A stretch of DNA of 64,000 nt from an uncultured Acetatifactor sp. GTDB lineage: Bacteria; Bacillota; Clostridia; Lachnospirales; Lachnospiraceae. The notes beneath the pieces are model-generated. The model had not been told where the DNA came from, did not search any database, and saw only the letters and a list, made by a program, of their open reading frames with translations. This document shows, one piece after another, positions 27,045-36,007 of this stretch. Numbering within the stretch: the first letter of the stretch is position 1; every line of letters starts with the position of its first letter. Where the stretch lies: positions 1 to 64,000 of the forward strand of contig CANQWM010000006.1 in assembly GCA_947627535.1 (NCBI GenBank). The letters are read 5' to 3'. A program made the translations under genes and the position numbers.

Positions 27045-28625
27045 TTATCCCTTCAGTCTGACCGTGACATACTTCCGGTTCTCCGGCAGATCTTCTTCCG
27101 GCTCCAGACCCAGCACAGGTCTCCCCTTTGCATTGATCTGGAGACGGGTGATGGATGTATTCCGGTGTTCATCCTCCCCCAGCCTCTGGGCGTGACAGGC
27201 AAAGTAAGTCTTTCCGTCATCCCCCACAAAGAAACTGTTGTGGGCAGGACCTTCCCTGTCGCCAAACATCACGGAAGAACTCTCCGGACAGACAGACTTT
27301 TTCCAGCTTTCCGGCTTCAGCGGATCCTGTCCGTTTTCCAGCTCCAGATAACCCACCACATAGGAATATCCTCCCGCAGCCCCGCCAGAATAGGTCAAGT
27401 ACAGCTTTTCTCCCACAAACAACGGATAAGGGCCCTCGTTGTTGACAGTGCCGGACTGGTTCTCCCAACCGTAAAGCGGACGGGAAAGCAGCACCGGCTC
27501 GGACTTTAAGATCCAGGGCGCAGCTTCATTCGTCTCCGCGATGTAGAGCATGGAGCCGGAATCCGGATTAAACCGGCGCTGGGACCAGCACAGATAATGC
27601 CTGCCCTGCACCTGAAAATACGTCATGTCCAGCGTGATCTTCCCCGGCGCCAGATCGCTTCCGTCCGCTCTCACTACCCGCACCGGTTCCTCCCAGGAAG
27701 CACTGTCTAAAAGGTCCTTTCCCTTTTTTAGTTTCATCATATGAGAATGGGGCGACCACTGCCTTCCGCCGATGGCAAGAAGGATATACAGCTCCCCGCC
27801 GATCTGGTGGAACTCAGGCGCCCAGAATGTCTGGATAAAATCCCGCTCCTCATCATAGGCCAGGATCAGACTTGGCTCGTTTTCCGCCGCAAAGAGCCCC
27901 TCCACGGAATCGGCGCGCCTGATATAAAGCCCTACATCCCCCGTGTTGTCGTTTGTGGCAAGAAAATACCACCGTCCCTCATACCGATAGATCACCGGAT
28001 CCGCCCAGCCGCAGGCGCTGGGATACGGGTACTTGTTCTGCAGGACCTCCCCCGCCGCAGTTGTGCCGTCCCCGGAAATTTCCCATTTAACCGGCTTTCT
28101 GTCGGCGGAACCGTCCGTATAGACCACCTCCGCCTCCAGGGACGCCAGCTTGCTTTTCTCTACCTCATCCGGCAGATTGATATGAGAAAACGCCAGTCTG
28201 GAAAAACGGTGCAGAAGACGATCAAGCTCCGGAAGCGTGATGGAAAGCGTTTCTTCCGTCTCGGAAAGATCAAAGGGAAGGGCCGTCCTGTCCAGCAGCC
28301 CCCTGTCCTGGTACTCTTCAAAATCCTCCGTACTCCACAGATATATTTTATCCGGGGTCAGTTCAACGCCCTCCGCGTCCACAAACGCCGCGCAGATATA
28401 AACCATGTTCCCTTTTCTCACGATACGGGGATTTTTTGCTCCCCGCTCCAGGATCGTATCCTCCGGACTGATCTGAGCCTTCGGATAAAGGATCCCATAG
28501 TTATAATTCAGCGGCTCGTAACTGCCGCCGCAGATACTGACCGCAAAGTGGACACTCCTGGCCAGCGCGGACGGGTAGGTACGCGCATCCACGATCTCAC
28601 GATTGTAAACTTTCAAAAAAGGCAT
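27045..28625 (-). CDS. GH43-like glycosidase
   Basis: A 526-aa protein related to the five-bladed beta-propeller GH43/GH62 superfamily. Candidate catalytic positions are the Asp in CGWADPVIYRYEG, an Asp near ITLDMTYFQ and the Glu in NNEGPYPLF. A segment before residue 230 is specific to this subgroup and contains an Ig-like stretch. There is no signal peptide, so it should act in the cytoplasm on short oligosaccharides, probably arabinose- or xylose-containing, although the substrate cannot be read from the sequence. It stands alone on the minus strand. GAGGAGG precedes the chosen ATG; imperfect 18-bp AT-rich repeats lie further upstream. Confidence 0.8.
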   Translation of the reverse strand: MPFLKVYNREIVDARTYPSALARSVHFAVSICGGSYEPLNYNYGILYPKAQISPEDTILERGAKNPRIVRKGNMVYICAAFVDAEGVELTPDKIYLWSTEDFEEYQDRGLLDRTALPFDLSETEETLSITLPELDRLLHRFSRLAFSHINLPDEVEKSKLASLEAEVVYTDGSADRKPVKWEISGDGTTAAGEVLQNKYPYPSACGWADPVIYRYEGRWYFLATNDNTGDVGLYIRRADSVEGLFAAENEPSLILAYDEERDFIQTFWAPEFHQIGGELYILLAIGGRQWSPHSHMMKLKKGKDLLDSASWEEPVRVVRADGSDLAPGKITLDMTYFQVQGRHYLCWSQRRFNPDSGSMLYIAETNEAAPWILKSEPVLLSRPLYGWENQSGTVNNEGPYPLFVGEKLYLTYSGGAAGGYSYVVGYLELENGQDPLKPESWKKSVCPESSSVMFGDREGPAHNSFFVGDDGKTYFACHAQRLGEDEHRNTSITRLQINAKGRPVLGLEPEEDLPENRKYVTVRLKG

Positions 28626-28771
28626 CCTGTTTCCCTCCTCACCCGCACGACTCAGACATAACATAAAGTCTCTATCCTGCGGCGACACATTTATATGACA
28701 ACCTATTTTTATATTACGGCCTATTTTTTTATTGCGGCACATCCGCGCCGCATTGCGGGCACTGCAGCAAG

Positions 28772-29209
28772 TCAGTATTGCTCTTCTTCCTCGCCCTCGC
28801 TGATGTCATTCTTCGGTTTTTCCAGGCCCTCAATCTTAATGTGATGCTTTTCGGCATAGTCCCAGAGCGCTGCATGAATGGCCTCCTCCGCCAGCAGGGA
28901 ACAGTGCACCTTCACAGGCGGAAGCCCGTCCAGGGCTTCCATCACAGCCTTATTCGTGACCTGCAGAGCCTCCTGAATGGTCTTTCCCTTTACCATTTCC
29001 GTCGCCATGGAACTGGTAGCAACCGCCGCTCCACAGCCGAATGTCTTGAACTTTGCATCCCGCACCACGCCGTTATCGTCAATGTCCAGAAAGATGCGCA
29101 TGATATCGCCGCACTTCGCGTTGCCGACGGTGCCCACGCCGCTGGCGTTCTCAATCTCTCCCACGTTTCTGGGATTCTGAAAATGATCCATCACTTTTTC
29201 GCTGTACAT
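28772..29209 (-). CDS. iscU: Fe-S cluster scaffold IscU/NifU-like
   Basis: A 145-aa scaffold protein that receives sulphur from the cysteine desulphurase and builds Fe-S clusters. The three ligand cysteines appear in NAKCGD, KTFGCGAAV and KVHCSLLAEEAI. The start MYSEKVMDHFQNPRN is the usual family N terminus. It follows iscS by about 35 bases on the same strand, the common clostridial pair. Confidence 0.95.
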   Translation of the reverse strand: MYSEKVMDHFQNPRNVGEIENASGVGTVGNAKCGDIMRIFLDIDDNGVVRDAKFKTFGCGAAVATSSMATEMVKGKTIQEALQVTNKAVMEALDGLPPVKVHCSLLAEEAIHAALWDYAEKHHIKIEGLEKPKNDISEGEEEEQY

Positions 29210-29243
29210 ATATCCTCTTTTCCGCCGCCTTCCGGCAGGCACA

Positions 29244-30416
29244 CTATTTTTGTTTTGCCATGAAATCCTGATACAGGGGGGACATCTCCCGCAGCTTCGC
29301 CACAATCTTTTTCAGCTCATCCACAACGATATCCATCTCTTCCTTTGTATTCTCCGCGGATAGCGTCAGCCGCAGAGAACCGTGGGCAATCTCATGTTTC
29401 AGCCCGATGGCAAGCAGCACATGGGAAGGATCCAGGGAACCCGATGTGCAGGCGGAACCGCTGGACGCGCAGATCCCCTTCATATCCAGCATGATCAGCA
29501 TGGACTCCCCCTCGATAAAACGAAACGCGAAATTGACATTGCCGGGAAGCCGCTTTGTCCTGTGACCGTTCAGCCGACAGTATGGGATCTCTTTTTCAAT
29601 GCGACCGATCAGGTAATCCCTCAGCTCGGTTTCTTTTTTTATCCTTTCCTCCATGGTCCGCACGGCACGCTCCACCGCCGCGCCAAAGCCCACGATTCCC
29701 GGAACGTTCTCCGTCCCCGCCCTGCGGCTGCGCTCCTGAGCCCCTCCGTGGACAAAGGAACGGATCTTTACGCCGGTACGGATATAAAGCATCCCGATTC
29801 CTTTTGGTCCGTTCAGCTTATGCGCGCTGGCGCTGAGCATATCCACATGCAGTTCGTCCACATTTAATGGCACCTGGCCGAAAGCCTGCACCGCATCCGT
29901 ATGGAAAAGGATCCCCTTTTCCTTTGCAATAGCGCCAATCTCGGCAATGGGCTCTATGGTGCCGATCTCATTGTTTCCGTACATAACACTGATCAGGATT
30001 GTATCGGGACGGATGGCGGCTTTCAGCGCTTCCACGTCCACCAGGCCATCCCCGTCCACATCCAGATAAGTGACCTCAAAGCCCTGCTTTTCCAGATACT
30101 CGCAGGTATGGAGCATGGCGTGATGCTCGATCTTTGTGGTGATGATATGCTTCCCCTTCCCGCCGTAAGCCTCCGCCGTCGCCTTGACGGCCCAGTTGTC
30201 CGCCTCACTTCCTCCGGCTGTAAAATAAATCTCCTCCTGCTTTGCGCCAATCGCTTCGGCAATCGTGCGCCTCGCCTGATTTACGGCCTTCTTCGCGGCG
30301 GATCCAAGACTGTAGATGGTGCTGGGATTCCCATAGCTTTCCGTAAAGTAAGGCAGCATTGCCTCCAGGACCTCCGGGTCCGTTCTGGTCGTCGCCGCGT
30401 TATCCAGATATATCAT
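29244..30416 (-). CDS. iscS: Cysteine desulphurase IscS/NifS
   Basis: A 390-aa PLP enzyme that removes sulphur from cysteine for Fe-S clusters and tRNA thiolation. It shows YLDNAATTRTDPEV, the PLP lysine in SASAHKLNGPKG, and the active cysteine loop in CASSGSACTSGSLDPSHV. The ATG was chosen over a GTG five codons upstream that lies within the ribosome binding site GGTGGAG. It is first in an iscS-iscU operon. No iscR lies next to it, but an operator-like sequence overlaps its promoter. Confidence 0.96.
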   Translation of the reverse strand: MIYLDNAATTRTDPEVLEAMLPYFTESYGNPSTIYSLGSAAKKAVNQARRTIAEAIGAKQEEIYFTAGGSEADNWAVKATAEAYGGKGKHIITTKIEHHAMLHTCEYLEKQGFEVTYLDVDGDGLVDVEALKAAIRPDTILISVMYGNNEIGTIEPIAEIGAIAKEKGILFHTDAVQAFGQVPLNVDELHVDMLSASAHKLNGPKGIGMLYIRTGVKIRSFVHGGAQERSRRAGTENVPGIVGFGAAVERAVRTMEERIKKETELRDYLIGRIEKEIPYCRLNGHRTKRLPGNVNFAFRFIEGESMLIMLDMKGICASSGSACTSGSLDPSHVLLAIGLKHEIAHGSLRLTLSAENTKEEMDIVVDELKKIVAKLREMSPLYQDFMAKQK

Positions 30417-30498
30417 GATCTGCTTCTCCACCTTTCTTTTTCTCTTTCATTCTTCCCTGAAAATCTTCCTCTTAAGGATCTTAATTGCCTTAATTTAT

Positions 30499-30552
30499 AC
30501 TATTTTACTAGGAATTAATTAATAATATAACACCATCCCGGGGTTCTGTCAA
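30499..30552 (-). promoter_or_regulatory. Promoter and possible Rrf2-type operator of iscS-iscU
   Basis: TTGACA, 17 bases and TATATT form a near-consensus minus-strand promoter. Directly downstream, near the start site, is ATTCCTAGTAAAATAGT, which resembles the A+T-centred boxes bound by Rrf2-family regulators such as IscR or CymR. The promoter is well supported by its hexamers; the operator is only an inference. Confidence 0.6.
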
Positions 30553-30587
30553 CCGCCGGCTCAGAATATACATACACAAAAGGAAAG

Positions 30588-30657
30588 AGGCGCTCCCTCA
30601 GCAGCCAGACCCGTGCGGCGCGATTTTTTCTGAAACCGGACGCCGGCTGAACGGTTA
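30588..30657 (+). repeat. Structured intergenic repeat, copy D (degenerate)
   Basis: Only GGCGCTCCCTCAGCAG, the core-like CCGTGCGGCGCGATTTTTT and the right end GCCGGCTGAACGGTTA remain. The left part is missing and the stem is poorly paired, so this is a decayed copy lying between the iscS promoter and the flippase gene. Confidence 0.7.
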
Positions 30658-30682
30658 CACGCCAAAACCTCATCGGAGATTT

Positions 30683-32056
30683 ATGAAAACAAGAAAAAGC
30701 CATCCACTGATCTTCGGAACCGTCATCCTGACCGCTACCGGATTTCTGACCCGCATTATCGGTTTCTTTTACCGCATCTACCTGTCACGCCTGTTCGGTG
30801 AAGAAGGCATGGGGATTTACCAGCTCTCAGGCCCTGTGCTGTCCCTCTCCTTCTCCCTGACCGCCGCCGGTTACCAGACCGCCATTTCCAAGCTTGTAGC
30901 GGAGCAGGCGGCGCGGGAAAGACGTCCTTCCTTCCGTCCGCTGGCCGTGGGGCTGAGCATTTCCCTCCCCCTGTCGGTAGTTTGCTGCCTTACGGTGTAT
31001 CAGCTGGCAGACCCCATCGCCGCACTGCTTCTGCAGGAGCCGCGCACCGCCGGAATGCTGCGCATCCTCGCCCTTTCCATCCCCTTCAGCGCCGTACACG
31101 CCTGCGCAAACGGATACTTTTACGGCATCAAAAAAGCCGGCATTCCATCCGCTTCCCAGCTGCTGGAACAAGCCGTGCGGGTAGGCTGTGTGTACATAAT
31201 CTCTTCCTCTTACCTTGCCGCCGGAAAAACACCCTCCATCTCCATCGCTGTGCTGGGCCTCACCGTGGGAGAATTTTTTTCCATGCTGGTATCCGCAGGC
31301 GCCGCATGGCAGCATTATCACAGGATTCACAAAGACCGGCGGCTGCCTGTTTCGGGATCCCACAGAATACTCGGTTCCTCCAAAAGCCTTTACGGACAGC
31401 TCCTCGCCATGGCGCTGCCCCTGACAGCGAACCGCATTATCTTAAATCTTCTGCAGAGCGTGGAATCCGTCTCCATTCCCGCCCGCCTGCGGCTCTACGG
31501 CTTTGACAATGTCACCGCCTTAAGCGTTTACGGCGTTCTCACGGGAATGGCGATGCCCTTTATCTTTTTCCCCAACGCCCTGACAAGCGCCGTCGCCGTC
31601 CTCCTGCTCCCCATGATCTCGGAGAGCTATGCTCTGGGGGATATCAATGCCGTGAAGAAATACTCTGTAAAAACGGTCAAATACTGCGGACTCATGGGTT
31701 TTGCCTGTCTCTGTATCTTTGTGTTCTGTGGGCAATGGGCGGGAAGCACCCTGTTTGACAGTCCTCTGGCCGGCTATTTTATCGCAACGCTGGGATTCAT
31801 CTGTCCTTTTCTCTATCTGGACACCACCCTGTCCAGCATCCTGCAGGGTCTCGGTATGGCAGGCCACATCTTTGCGCTGAACGTGATCTGCCTGCTGATC
31901 CGCCTGGTTTTCGTCTTCCGGGCGGTTCCCGTCTTCGGGATCAAGGGCTATCTCTGGGGACTTCTCGCAAGCCAGCTGACACTTGGCGTTCTTTATCTGC
32001 TCTGCCTGCGGAACTTTTTTGTAAAGCACGGAAAGACCCAAAAAGACGCCGGTTAA
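30683..32056 (+). CDS. SpoVB/MurJ-like polysaccharide flippase
   Basis: A 457-aa polytopic protein of the MOP (MATE-like) superfamily with about 12-14 hydrophobic segments. The N terminus FGTVILTATGFLTRIIGFFY and RLFGEEGMGIYQL is characteristic of the SpoVB/YtgP group, which flips lipid-linked precursors; SpoVB itself is needed for spore cortex synthesis. Which member this is cannot be settled without comparing paralogues. GGAG precedes the ATG. It is on the plus strand, between the iscS operon and nrdR. Confidence 0.85.
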   Translation: MKTRKSHPLIFGTVILTATGFLTRIIGFFYRIYLSRLFGEEGMGIYQLSGPVLSLSFSLTAAGYQTAISKLVAEQAARERRPSFRPLAVGLSISLPLSVVCCLTVYQLADPIAALLLQEPRTAGMLRILALSIPFSAVHACANGYFYGIKKAGIPSASQLLEQAVRVGCVYIISSSYLAAGKTPSISIAVLGLTVGEFFSMLVSAGAAWQHYHRIHKDRRLPVSGSHRILGSSKSLYGQLLAMALPLTANRIILNLLQSVESVSIPARLRLYGFDNVTALSVYGVLTGMAMPFIFFPNALTSAVAVLLLPMISESYALGDINAVKKYSVKTVKYCGLMGFACLCIFVFCGQWAGSTLFDSPLAGYFIATLGFICPFLYLDTTLSSILQGLGMAGHIFALNVICLLIRLVFVFRAVPVFGIKGYLWGLLASQLTLGVLYLLCLRNFFVKHGKTQKDAG

Positions 32057-32091
32057 ATCCTTCCCGGAAATTCCGACTGGCGTTACAACAT

Positions 32092-32153
32092 AAAAAACCT
32101 CTGCCCGCAGCCCGCACTCTCACATAAGACAGTTCCGGCTTCCGGGCAGAGTC
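32092..32153 (-). terminator. Terminator of ylmC-nrdR
   Basis: Minus-strand arms CTCTGCCCG and CGGGCAGAG, enclosing a longer loop, are followed by TTTTTTA. The convergent flippase gene ends close by. Confidence 0.75.
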
Positions 32154-32193
32154 CTTCTCCACATCCGCCTGCTGTACTCCGTCCCCAGGCGTT

Positions 32194-32643
32194 CTATTCC
32201 AACATCTTCTTCAGCTCGTCCATAAAGGTATTGACATCCTTAAATTCCCTGTACACAGAAGCAAAACGCACATACGCCACCGGGTCCAGATCCTTCAGCT
32301 TGTTCATCAAAAGCTCCCCGATGACCTGGCTCGATATCTCTTTCTCTTCCATGTTGGTGATCTCATTTTCCACTTCATCCACCAGCGCCGTGATCTGCTG
32401 GGCGCTGACCGGCCGTTTATGACACGCTCTGAGCACTCCGGCCTCGATCTTGGAACGGTCATAGGTTTCCCTGTTGTCATCCTTCTTAATAATGATCAAA
32501 GGAATCGTTTCCACCTTCTCATATGTAGTAAACCGCTTGCCGCATTCATCACAGACTCTCCGCCGCCGTATGGAATTATTGTCCTCCGCCGGTCTGGAGT
32601 CGATCACTCTGGTATTTTCATGGCTGCAAAAAGGACATTTCAT
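32194..32643 (-). CDS. nrdR: Transcriptional repressor NrdR
   Basis: A 149-aa repressor of ribonucleotide reductase genes. It has the N-terminal zinc ribbon MKCPFCSHENTRVIDSR with RVCDECGKRFTTYE, and an ATP-cone domain that binds dATP/ATP. It follows ylmC on the same strand, a gene order common next to sigG in clostridia. Confidence 0.97.
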   Translation of the reverse strand: MKCPFCSHENTRVIDSRPAEDNNSIRRRRVCDECGKRFTTYEKVETIPLIIIKKDDNRETYDRSKIEAGVLRACHKRPVSAQQITALVDEVENEITNMEEKEISSQVIGELLMNKLKDLDPVAYVRFASVYREFKDVNTFMDELKKMLE

Positions 32644-32704
32644 GCCTGTATCCCCTTTCTTCCATTCGTAAATTCAACAACACCTGAGTATATTTTAAAC
32701 TGTT

Positions 32705-32938
32705 TCAGCAGGAAATGTCAACCAGTATAATATCAGGTCCGATCTGGCATATATCCTTGAAAGGAATGACAATGTTTGGCTCACAGTTCAGAAAATTCAG
32801 GATTCTGTTACAGCCGGGCACCATGATCTTACAGATACAGCCGCTGCACGGATCAAATTCCAGATCACACACCTTTCCCAGTTTTTTACAGTCTCTGGTA
32901 TTGATCACATCTTTACATTTTAATTCTGAAAACAGCAT
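32705..32938 (-). CDS. YlmC/YmxH family sporulation protein
   Basis: A 77-aa PRC-barrel-like protein (LKCKDVINTRDCKKLGKVCD; NIVIPFKDICQIGPDIILVD). Members are widespread in endospore formers next to sporulation sigma factor genes and are induced during sporulation, but the molecular role is unclear. AAAAGGA precedes the ATG. It is divergent from sigG, with about 230 bases between them in which I found no clear promoter. Confidence 0.9.
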   Translation of the reverse strand: MLFSELKCKDVINTRDCKKLGKVCDLEFDPCSGCICKIMVPGCNRILNFLNCEPNIVIPFKDICQIGPDIILVDISC

Positions 32939-33165
32939 TTCTTAATTCCTTTTCCGTCGCTGTTTTTTCATTCCAGTATATGCGTTTCCCGCGGCGTTTA
33001 TCACGGGAGCAGAACATTCTTTCCATCTCCAACATGCAAAACCCCGGAATATTTTTTCTCTTCAGGCACATACTACCACTGTGAACAAAAACACCCGTCC
33101 GTCAAAGACCGACAGGAAAGAACCAGAAACAGCAGGCGCCTGACCAGCCCGCGGAAAGAGGATGC

Positions 33166-33945
33166 ATGACACAAGGAAAAGTTGAAATCTGCGGGGTAAA
33201 CACCTCAAAACTCCCTCTGCTGAAAGCCGAGGAAAAGGAAGCGCTCTTCCAAAAGATCGGGGAGGGCGATACAAAAGCCAGAGAAGCATATATTGAGGGA
33301 AATTTAAGACTTGTCCTGAGCGTGATCAAGCGTTTTTCCTCTACCAACGAGAATGTGGACGACCTGTTTCAGATTGGCTGCATCGGTCTTATCAAGGCCA
33401 TTGACAATTTTGACTCGTCCCTGAATGTCAAGTTTTCCACCTACGCCGTACCCATGATCATCGGGGAGATCCGCCGTTTTCTTCGAGACAACAGCAGCAT
33501 CCGGGTATCCCGCTCTTTAAAGGACACCGCCTACAAAGCCATTTATGCCCGGGAAAGCCTGACCCGCAGGAACTTAAAAGAGCCTACTATCGAAGAAATC
33601 GCCGGAGAGATCGGCATCGCCAAAGAAGACATCGCCTACGCTCTGGACGCCATCCAGAACCCTATGAGTTTATATGAACCTATTTTTACCGACGGCGGGG
33701 ATACCCTTTATGTCATGGACCAGATCAGCGACAAGAAAAACAAGGAAGAGACCTGGGTGGAACATCTGTCCCTGAGTGAAGCCATGAAGCGTCTGAACCC
33801 CCGGGAGCATGAAATCATCTCCCTTCGTTTTTTTGAGGGCAAGACACAGATGGAGGTAGCGGAATCCATCGGCATCTCCCAGGCCCAGGTGTCGCGGCTG
33901 GAGAAAAACGCCTTGCGGACCATGCGTAATTACCTGACGGCGTAA
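33166..33945 (+). CDS. sigG: Forespore sporulation sigma factor SigG
   Basis: A 259-aa sigma factor for late forespore genes. The N-terminal VEICGVNTSKLPLLKAEE is a SigG signature; core motifs DDLFQIGCIGLIKAIDNF, FSTYAVPMIIGEIRRFLRD and the region 4 helix-turn-helix QMEVAESIGISQAQVSRLEK follow. It begins at ATG after AAAGAGG and ends before a terminator-like hairpin. The spoIIGA-sigE genes usually found next to it are not in this window between the neighbours. Confidence 0.97.
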   Translation: MTQGKVEICGVNTSKLPLLKAEEKEALFQKIGEGDTKAREAYIEGNLRLVLSVIKRFSSTNENVDDLFQIGCIGLIKAIDNFDSSLNVKFSTYAVPMIIGEIRRFLRDNSSIRVSRSLKDTAYKAIYARESLTRRNLKEPTIEEIAGEIGIAKEDIAYALDAIQNPMSLYEPIFTDGGDTLYVMDQISDKKNKEETWVEHLSLSEAMKRLNPREHEIISLRFFEGKTQMEVAESIGISQAQVSRLEKNALRTMRNYLTA

Positions 33946-34073
33946 GGTGCGCCTGGACCAAAACCTGACAAGAGACGCTTATGAGGCTGATTCGTTTCAA
34001 ATTGCTTGAGCAAAACTCCCCATAGAAAAAATGGGCCTTACACCTTAAAATCCCAATAATACAGGCAGCTACC

Positions 34074-34110
34074 AGCCACCACCTCAAGTGGTGGTTGAAT
34101 TTTTCTTTCT
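34074..34110 (+). terminator. Probable terminator after sigG
   Basis: CCACCAC and GTGGTGG arms with a five-base loop are followed by TTGAATTTTTCTTT. The roughly 280 bases between sigG and the ABC gene hold nothing else that I could identify. A similar hairpin occurs at IS200/IS605 ends, but no transposase is present. Confidence 0.6.
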
Positions 34111-34228
34111 ATGCTTGGGAATAAAAACTATATGGACGCCTTCTATTTTTGCTTAAGCTAGTTCCCCCATGTACGAATATGTTCTACATCATCTAATATA
34201 CACTTAAAAGAATTACTACTTAAAGGAA

Positions 34229-36007
34229 TTACTTGGCATTCATATAGCTATCCGCTTGTATATGCCACATATTGTAATATATTCCATGCTTCTCCAATAA
34301 TTCCTGATGCGTCCCCCACTCTGCAGCCTGTCCCTTATCCATTACATAAATAACATCAGCCATACGCGTTGTTGTCAAACGATGTGAAATAAAAATAACA
34401 GACTTATTTTTAAATGCCTCTGCTATTTTTTGATTAAACTCATATTCTGTAACAGGATCCAATGCTGTTGTTGGCTCATCAAGAATAATCACCTTACCTG
34501 TGTGATATAAAACCCTGGCCAATGCCAGTTTCTGCATTTCTCCTCCGGAAAGAATCTTTCCCTCTTCAAACCTTCTTAATAAACTGGTTTCAATCCCTAG
34601 TTCAAACTCGTTTACTTTATTCTCTAATCCACTTTCACGAATGCTTCTCCTTATTTCATTTGAATCATAATTGAAATCCATTGCAATATTTTCCGCAATT
34701 GTAGCTGCATATATCTGAAAATCCTGAAATAATACACTATAATCTTTTTGATATTGTCTTATCCCAATATCACAAATATTAATACCGTTTCTCTTTATCT
34801 GTCCATCCTTCACATCATATAAGCGTAATAATAATTTTATCAATGTAGATTTGCCGGCACCATTATATCCAACAATTGCAATCTTATCCCCATTTTTTAT
34901 GTTCATAGAAATACCATCAATACAATTAACATCCGAACCGGGATAACAATATTGAACCTGCTGTAAAGTTAAACTATCAAATTCTTCCGTATTTTCTTTT
35001 TTCACATCTTTCATCTTTGGCACATACGCAAAAAATTCACGTAATTTTTTGATGTACTTTGCATTTTCCCGATAGGAAACCAAAAAACTTCCCAATACAA
35101 AACATAAACTTGCAAAAATACTTGATATACCGTTGTATATGGTAACAAAGTCTCCCATTTCTAAATTTCTTAAAATAATAATTCTATATCCTGTATAAAG
35201 CAATATCAAAAAATTAATGATGATCACATTCGGAATATAATTTTGTAAGACACTAAATAAGCACAATTTCTTGTTAAACAGCTTAAGAATTTGACCAGTC
35301 TTATCACATGCCAACCAGTAATCTTTTATGAGTCTTTTTGAAATATTAGTTATTTTCAGGTCTTTTGCATATTCGTGCAAATAAAAAATATTTCTTATAT
35401 AGTCTCTCCTTCTGGAATAAATTTGTAATTCACAAAACTTTTGATACTGCAATTCCGAATTCTTTTTGTTCAGGCAAAAGTTACAATACACTGCCATTAT
35501 GGTTAGAATCAGCATGATTATATCTATCTTTATAAATATGCCTGCAACCAGGAGCATACTGACAAAATTTCCCAAAAATGCAGCTATATTATGAAAGGCA
35601 CTAAAAATAGTTTGTTTGGCAGCCTTTAATGCAATTACATAGTTATTATAAAAATTCGGATTGTCAAACGCCTCCAGATCCATCTCTATTATCTTATGAA
35701 AAAGCTGTTTCTCCATTATTACAGATATCTTTTCTTCCATTATAGGAGCCACCAGCGCCGTCATTATATTGCTTAACAATAAATCCAGCAACACCAAAAT
35801 GAGATATCCAATAAACGCTAGGGCGAGGAACTTTAAATCTTTATGGTAAAAAACAGTATTTATGATCAGACTAATTAAAATAACATTGGTCCATACATCT
35901 CGTAGCCCACTTAAGATTTTTGAAACTATTGATAAAATGACATAGCCGGGAGCTTGCCTGAAAAGGTAATTGACTACATACAAATTATTATTGAAATTTT
36001 CACTCAT
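34229..36007 (-). CDS. ABC exporter half, fused membrane-ATPase (second subunit)
   Basis: A 592-aa fused exporter: a six-helix membrane domain in the first about 320 residues, then an ATPase with Walker A GYNGAGKSTLIKLLLR, Q-loop FQDFQIYAA, signature LSGGEMQKLALARV, Walker B VIILDEPTTALDP and switch His in ISHRLTT. Its start overlaps the upstream partner by 8 bases, indicating a heterodimer. Base composition is clearly more AT-rich than the flanking core genes, which suggests transfer. Substrate unknown; peptide or drug export is likely for this class. Confidence 0.92.
   Translation of the reverse strand: MSENFNNNLYVVNYLFRQAPGYVILSIVSKILSGLRDVWTNVILISLIINTVFYHKDLKFLALAFIGYLILVLLDLLLSNIMTALVAPIMEEKISVIMEKQLFHKIIEMDLEAFDNPNFYNNYVIALKAAKQTIFSAFHNIAAFLGNFVSMLLVAGIFIKIDIIMLILTIMAVYCNFCLNKKNSELQYQKFCELQIYSRRRDYIRNIFYLHEYAKDLKITNISKRLIKDYWLACDKTGQILKLFNKKLCLFSVLQNYIPNVIIINFLILLYTGYRIIILRNLEMGDFVTIYNGISSIFASLCFVLGSFLVSYRENAKYIKKLREFFAYVPKMKDVKKENTEEFDSLTLQQVQYCYPGSDVNCIDGISMNIKNGDKIAIVGYNGAGKSTLIKLLLRLYDVKDGQIKRNGINICDIGIRQYQKDYSVLFQDFQIYAATIAENIAMDFNYDSNEIRRSIRESGLENKVNEFELGIETSLLRRFEEGKILSGGEMQKLALARVLYHTGKVIILDEPTTALDPVTEYEFNQKIAEAFKNKSVIFISHRLTTTRMADVIYVMDKGQAAEWGTHQELLEKHGIYYNMWHIQADSYMNAK

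Noticed and set aside
34074..34110. IS200/IS605 end hairpin after sigG
   Set aside because: The hairpin looks similar to such ends, but there is no tnpA/tnpB trace or partner end; a terminator is the simpler explanation.
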